In this document: one piece after another, positions 43,595 through 47,658 of the stretch | Numbering within the stretch: position 1 is the first letter of the stretch | Layout: each line of letters begins with the position of its first letter | Assembly (NCBI RefSeq): GCF_904846185.1 | Contig: NZ_CAJGZQ010000026.1 | Span: 1 to 47,658, forward strand | Direction of reading: 5' to 3' | DNA length: 47,658 nucleotides | DNA from: Psychrobacter immobilis | GTDB taxonomy: Bacteria; Pseudomonadota; Gammaproteobacteria; Pseudomonadales; Moraxellaceae | The notes under the pieces: model-generated | What the model saw: the letters and a program-made list of their open reading frames with translations, nothing else | Databases searched by the model: none | Told to the model about the DNA's origin: nothing | Made by a program: the position numbers and the translations under genes

Positions 43595-44488
43595 CTAAAC
43601 CAAATGCTCTGCTAGATAATCGACGAGCAGTCTAATCTTTGGCGATAAATGACGGTTGTGCGGGTAGACAGCCCAGATACTTTCTTCAGGCTCTCGATAG
43701 TTATTCAATAAGCTGACCAGCTCACCTGATGCTAAGTATTTTTGCACATAATAATCAGGTAGCTGGACGATACCCAGACCTTTTAACGCCGCATCGACTA
43801 GACTGTGACCACTGTTATATTGGACACTGCCAGACACGTGCAGGTTTTTTTCTTTATCAGCGTTTTTTCCAGAATCTATTTTACCATCTTCTATAAAGTG
43901 CCAATAGTCACGCGTGCCAAGTAAGCAGTTATGCTGACTCAGATCGCTCAAAGAATGTGGTATACCGTATTTTTCGAGATAAGCAGGCGCGGCACAGACG
44001 AAATTGGTACGACGGCTAAGCTTTTTTGCCATCATCGTCGAATCGCTTAATTTGCCGATACGAATCGCCAAATCATAACCGCCATCAATGAGGTCGATTT
44101 TTTGATTGCTCAAAAATGCCGTCACTTCGATATCGCGATATTGCACCATGAAATCATTGACTAATGGCAATAATTGCTGCTCGCCATAAGTGACAGGAGC
44201 GGTTAGTTTAATCCTACCTTGAGGCTTTGATTGTAAGTTGCTAACCGCCTGCTCAGCGGCATCCAAGCCATCGAGCACACCGCGGCAATGCTGATAAAAC
44301 ACGCGACCTTCTTCAGTCAGCGATACTTTACGCGTCGTGCGATAAAGCAGTTTAATATTCAGTCGCTTCTCTAACGCGCTTATCTGTCGACTGACTTGCG
44401 CGGTAGAAATGCCCAATTCTTTTGCCGCGCGCGTAAAGCTTTCGTAATCTGCTACATAAACAAATTCGCTAATACCATCCCAGCGCAT
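43595..44488 (-). CDS. LysR-family transcriptional regulator
   Basis: This 297-residue LTTR has an N-terminal winged helix-turn-helix (FVYVADYESFTRAAKELGISTAQVSRQISALEKRL, positions about 8-42). The effector domain follows (about 88-290) with RIKLTAPVTYGEQQLLPL and the IDLIDGGYDLAIRIG block. I use ATG 44488; the longer frame from GTG 44500 adds four residues. It is divergent from the formaldehyde dehydrogenase gene with a 191-bp gap containing a perfect 14-bp palindrome, so it is a candidate regulator of that gene. The inducer is unknown. Confidence 0.93.
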   Translation of the reverse strand: MRWDGISEFVYVADYESFTRAAKELGISTAQVSRQISALEKRLNIKLLYRTTRKVSLTEEGRVFYQHCRGVLDGLDAAEQAVSNLQSKPQGRIKLTAPVTYGEQQLLPLVNDFMVQYRDIEVTAFLSNQKIDLIDGGYDLAIRIGKLSDSTMMAKKLSRRTNFVCAAPAYLEKYGIPHSLSDLSQHNCLLGTRDYWHFIEDGKIDSGKNADKEKNLHVSGSVQYNSGHSLVDAALKGLGIVQLPDYYVQKYLASGELVSLLNNYREPEESIWAVYPHNRHLSPKIRLLVDYLAEHLV

Positions 44489-44510
44489 GATTATTACCAC
44501 TGTGTAAAAG

Positions 44511-44524
44511 ATATTTGCAAATAT
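44511..44524. promoter_or_regulatory. palindrome, candidate LysR-type operator
   Basis: ATATTTGCAAATAT is a perfect 14-bp palindrome containing the T-N11-A type layout favoured by LTTRs. It lies 23 bp upstream of the LysR start and about 20 bp upstream of the -35 of the divergent adhC promoter, a suitable place for control of both genes. Confidence 0.5.
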
Positions 44525-44530
44525 AGCACA

Positions 44531-44558
44531 TTGTTATCGCTATAGAAAAAACTATAAT
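44531..44558 (+). promoter_or_regulatory. predicted sigma70 promoter of adhC
   Basis: TTGTTA (44531-44536), 16-bp spacer, TATAAT (44553-44558). The -10 is consensus. The transcript would have a leader of about 115 nt before the adhC ATG at 44680. Confidence 0.6.
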
Positions 44559-44655
44559 AGTCAGTATAAAGCTTTACAGACTGCTACAACTGCCGCTTGC
44601 CTCCATTCAACAAGCAAGATAAGCTGAATAGAGGTCTGCGCTTAATAACCCATAA

Positions 44656-45804
<1,149 letters not shown>

Positions 45805-45865
45805 AAATCATTATTAATAATAGTGATTATAGATTTAGCCTCATAAAGTAGCAGTATGCTAAACC

Positions 45866-45900
45866 AAAAATGCCGTCCTTATATAGGGCGGCATTTTTTT
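45866..45900. terminator. terminator between adhC and the dehalogenase gene
   Basis: Stem AAAAATGCCGTCC (45866-45878) / GGGCGGCATTTTT (45886-45898; one G-U pair), T run to 45900. The A and T runs on both flanks suit both the plus-strand dehydrogenase gene and the minus-strand HAD gene. Confidence 0.9.
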
Positions 45901-45911
45901 GGCATTGGCAA

Positions 45912-46607
45912 TTATTTTTTAGTGGAAAAAATTATTTGTTCGGCAAGCGTGGTTAGATCTGCTGCTACAAAGTCTGGCGCTGGAACGTTTGGCGCTGATA
46001 ATAAAGCATTGTGCGGTCGCGTGAGAAACGCCCCTTGGCAGCCAGCCGCTTGAGCGCCAATCGTATCCCAAAGATGACAAGCGACAAGGCACAAATCCGA
46101 TACGTCAACAGACAATGCATGAGCGACCATTTGATAAGTCTCAGGCGCAGGCTTGAACTTTGCAACCTGCTCAACACTAAAGTGCTGTTCAAAAAAATGG
46201 CTGATGCCAGCTTTTTCAAGCGGGGTCGGGGAAGCGCTATTTGCTGAGTTGGTCAATGTCACTAGGCGAAACCCTGCCTCACGCAGCTTGGTTAATGCTG
46301 GTATTACATCAGGATGAGCAGGCATTTTGCTCATACGCTCTTTTAATTCGTCGACATCGCTATCTATCAGTCTGACGTTATGAATATCAGCGGTCATCTG
46401 TAAGGCACTGACGCCAAGCTCACCAAAAGGCGTATAAAGTCCTGACAACGTCATGGTTTGTGAATATAGCACCAATTGGGCAAACCATTCTCTTAGCATC
46501 TGCCTGTCATCAAACAATCGGGTAAATAATGGCTCAAGAGTGGTAATGTCGAGTAGCGTCTCATTGACATCAAACACGATAATAGGGAGAGACTTATCAG
46601 AGAACAT
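45912..46607 (-). CDS. haloacid dehalogenase type II (HAD hydrolase)
   Basis: This 231-residue HAD-superfamily enzyme resembles (S)-2-haloacid dehalogenase. Nucleophile Asp13 is in VFDVNETLLD; the second motif is TLTNSA, the conserved Lys lies in KFKPAPETY, and the last acidic region is ACHLWDTIGAQAAG, where the type II family has the HxWD pattern. The dehalogenase subfamily assignment fits, but the natural substrate may be another phosphoester or haloacid. It and the next gene (47505-46837) are on the same strand with a foldback repeat between them. Confidence 0.9.
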   Translation of the reverse strand: MFSDKSLPIIVFDVNETLLDITTLEPLFTRLFDDRQMLREWFAQLVLYSQTMTLSGLYTPFGELGVSALQMTADIHNVRLIDSDVDELKERMSKMPAHPDVIPALTKLREAGFRLVTLTNSANSASPTPLEKAGISHFFEQHFSVEQVAKFKPAPETYQMVAHALSVDVSDLCLVACHLWDTIGAQAAGCQGAFLTRPHNALLSAPNVPAPDFVAADLTTLAEQIIFSTKK

Positions 46608-46664
46608 AATAGATCCTTTTTTGAACAGCTAAAGAAACCTTGCCAAGAAACCTCGTCAGGAAAA

Positions 46665-46840
46665 CTAGGGCGTGTCTTCATTTCAAAAATGTTGATAAAA
46701 ATAAGATAAATTGCCGTCAAACGAGGAAAATAGTGCAGATAATATCGGGATATTAACCAGCTGTTTGACGATGTTTGGCAAGATTTAACCATTTTTAGCC
46801 CATTTAGATGACTATCGAATGAACTGAAGATGCGCCCTAG
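46665..46840 (-). repeat. foldback MITE-like element, copy B
   Basis: This 176-bp repeat begins CTAGGGCGTGTCTTCA and ends GCGCCCTAG; it is copy A in the opposite orientation. It contains inverted arms CGTCAAAC (46715-46722) / GTTTGACG (46763-46770) around the centre AATATC-GG-GATATT (46741-46754). Copy A has the same arms with G-U type changes, which suggests the fold is kept. The last CTAG supplies the stop codon of the FrnE-like gene. Confidence 0.85.
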
Positions 46841-47505
46841 TCTGGCATGTCAGCCAACTGCTGCAAGATATTTTTGAAATTTTCCACACCTTGTGCACCA
46901 CTAACCAGATGACGCTTATTAAAAATTACCGCTGGTACGCTTTGAATGCCTTGTTGTTGCCAATGTTGCTCTTCTGCGCGCACCTCTTTAGCGAACCTTT
47001 GGTCTGCTAATACGGCTAGTGCCTCGTCACGATCTAGTCCAATCTCTGCTGCGATATCAGCAAGTACCGCATTGTCAGAAATATTGCGACCATTGGTAAA
47101 ATGAGCGATGAATAACGCCTGCTTTAAGTCATGCATGCGACCTTGCTGATCTGCCCAGTGCAGCAATTGATGCAAGTTGAACGTGTTGTGCATACGCGTG
47201 TCATCGTTAAAATTAAACGTAAAGCCAACCTCATTACCCGCTTCCATTAATCGAGCACGGCTAGCATCAGATTCTTGCTTGCTCGAACCATATTTCTCCA
47301 TAATATGTTCACGCATATTTTGTCCTGCGCTTGGCATATTTGGATTAAGCTCAAACGGATGCCAGTGAATCTCGTGTTCGGTGTTGGTTTGCTTGAGGGC
47401 TTCTGCCAGCTGGCGGTAACCAATGACACACCAAGGACAAACAACGTCTGAGACGATATCTATGCGTAGTGGCTGCTCTGAGAATAACTGCTTTGAATGT
47501 TCCAT
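46837..47505 (-). CDS. DsbA-family (FrnE-like) dithiol-disulfide oxidoreductase
   Basis: This 222-residue thioredoxin-fold protein has active-site C23-P-W-C26 (DVVCPWC) and no signal peptide, so it acts in the cytoplasm. Blocks IHWHPFELNPNMP, GNEVGFTFNF-type segment, HTNG-RNISDNAVL and GIQSVPAVIFNKRHLVSGAQ with the cis-Pro are those of the FrnE / 2-hydroxychromene isomerase-like DsbA clan. The exact substrate is unknown. The stop codon (TAG, 46837-46839 on the minus strand) lies inside the terminal CTAG of the foldback repeat, so the C-terminus may have been trimmed by insertion. The GAATGTTCC sequence near the start is just the coding MEHS; the upstream region is short because an IS follows at 47535. 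Confidence 0.92.
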   Translation of the reverse strand: MEHSKQLFSEQPLRIDIVSDVVCPWCVIGYRQLAEALKQTNTEHEIHWHPFELNPNMPSAGQNMREHIMEKYGSSKQESDASRARLMEAGNEVGFTFNFNDDTRMHNTFNLHQLLHWADQQGRMHDLKQALFIAHFTNGRNISDNAVLADIAAEIGLDRDEALAVLADQRFAKEVRAEEQHWQQQGIQSVPAVIFNKRHLVSGAQGVENFKNILQQLADMPD

Positions 47506-47534
47506 ATCTATCTGCCTAATTCAGTATTTATTTT

Positions 47535-47658
47535 GGGGCTGTCCTAGATAAGTAAAATTATTTAGGATAGCACTATGAGAAAAAGCAAACTAAGTTGGTA
47601 TAAACAAAACAGACTAATCGAGTTATTTGTTGCCGGTTCAACCGCCAGAACAGCAGCA
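47535..47658 (+). mobile_element. left end of an IS1595 (IS1016-like) element
   Basis: The terminal inverted repeat starts GGGGCTGTCCTAGATAA at 47535. Just inside it is an inverted repeat TCCTAGATAA (47542-47551) / TTATTTAGGA (47558-47567), 9 of 10 matching, before the transposase gene. The window ends within the element, so the right end and target duplication cannot be checked. Confidence 0.85.
47575..47658 (+). CDS. IS1595-family transposase, N-terminal part
   Basis: Open from ATG 47575 to the window edge, 28 codons: MRKSKLSWYKQNRLIELF and onward to GSTARTAA, the well-known start of IS1016-type IS1595 transposases. The gene is cut by the window, not shown to be broken. Confidence 0.88.
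   Translation, partial: MRKSKLSWYKQNRLIELFVAGSTARTAA

Noticed and set aside
44557..44575. TAATAGTCAGTATAAAGC resembling the reverse complement of the IS630 end
   Set aside because: Similarity is short and lies in the adhC promoter region without other IS sequence; treated as chance.

Overview
This window looks like a chromosomal segment of a Psychrobacter-like member of the Moraxellaceae (Gammaproteobacteria, Pseudomonadales). The evidence is the uvrA / yajR-type MFS / ssb neighbourhood, which is shared across Pseudomonadales, together with short BLUF photoreceptors, a FimX-type pilus regulator, a gspN-gspC-gspD cluster and a modest GC content. I assign the genus from gene content and protein style, not from a database search.

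Layout. (1) 1-1182: the 3' end of an IS630-family transposase and a minus-strand zinc-ribbon membrane protein. (2) 1428-8090: uvrA (minus), then a YajR-type MFS transporter, a DUF3833 lipoprotein and ssb on the plus strand. (3) About 8048-18269: a roughly 10-kb mobile island directly downstream of ssb. It carries three tyrosine recombinases and a small coiled-coil protein in a tightly packed operon, followed by a type III restriction-modification system (mod, res). Its edges carry four exact copies of TGTTGATTAA, two on each side. (4) 18270-21837: an intergenic stretch with an IS630 relic, a hypothetical protein, two consecutive BLUF proteins and an H-NS family protein. (5) 21905-26077: the type II secretion genes gspN, gspC and gspD. 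(6) 26315-30536: a small membrane ORF, a TatD/YjjV hydrolase, tcdA and a soluble hybrid histidine kinase. (7) 30841-32591: efp and epmB, divergent; EpmB works in EF-P lysine modification. (8) 32812-37768: an unrecognised 586-residue protein, a FimX ortholog and a lipoprotein cytochrome c. (9) 37987-42822: a MoxR ATPase, DUF58 and transglutaminase cluster, then a DUF4031 protein. (10) 42903-47505: a DUF302 lipoprotein, a LysR regulator divergent from glutathione-dependent formaldehyde dehydrogenase, a type II haloacid dehalogenase and a DsbA-family (FrnE-like) oxidoreductase. (11) 47535-47658: the left end of an IS1595 (IS1016-like) element cut by the window edge.

Most of the window is housekeeping sequence. 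The best candidates for something new are the recombinase-trio island with its paired end repeats, a foldback (MITE-like) repeat of about 175 bp present twice in opposite orientation (37774-37948 and 46665-46840), and the unrecognised protein encoded just upstream of fimX. Where upstream ribosome-binding sites argued for it, I moved starts away from the longest possible ORF; each such case is explained in its entry.
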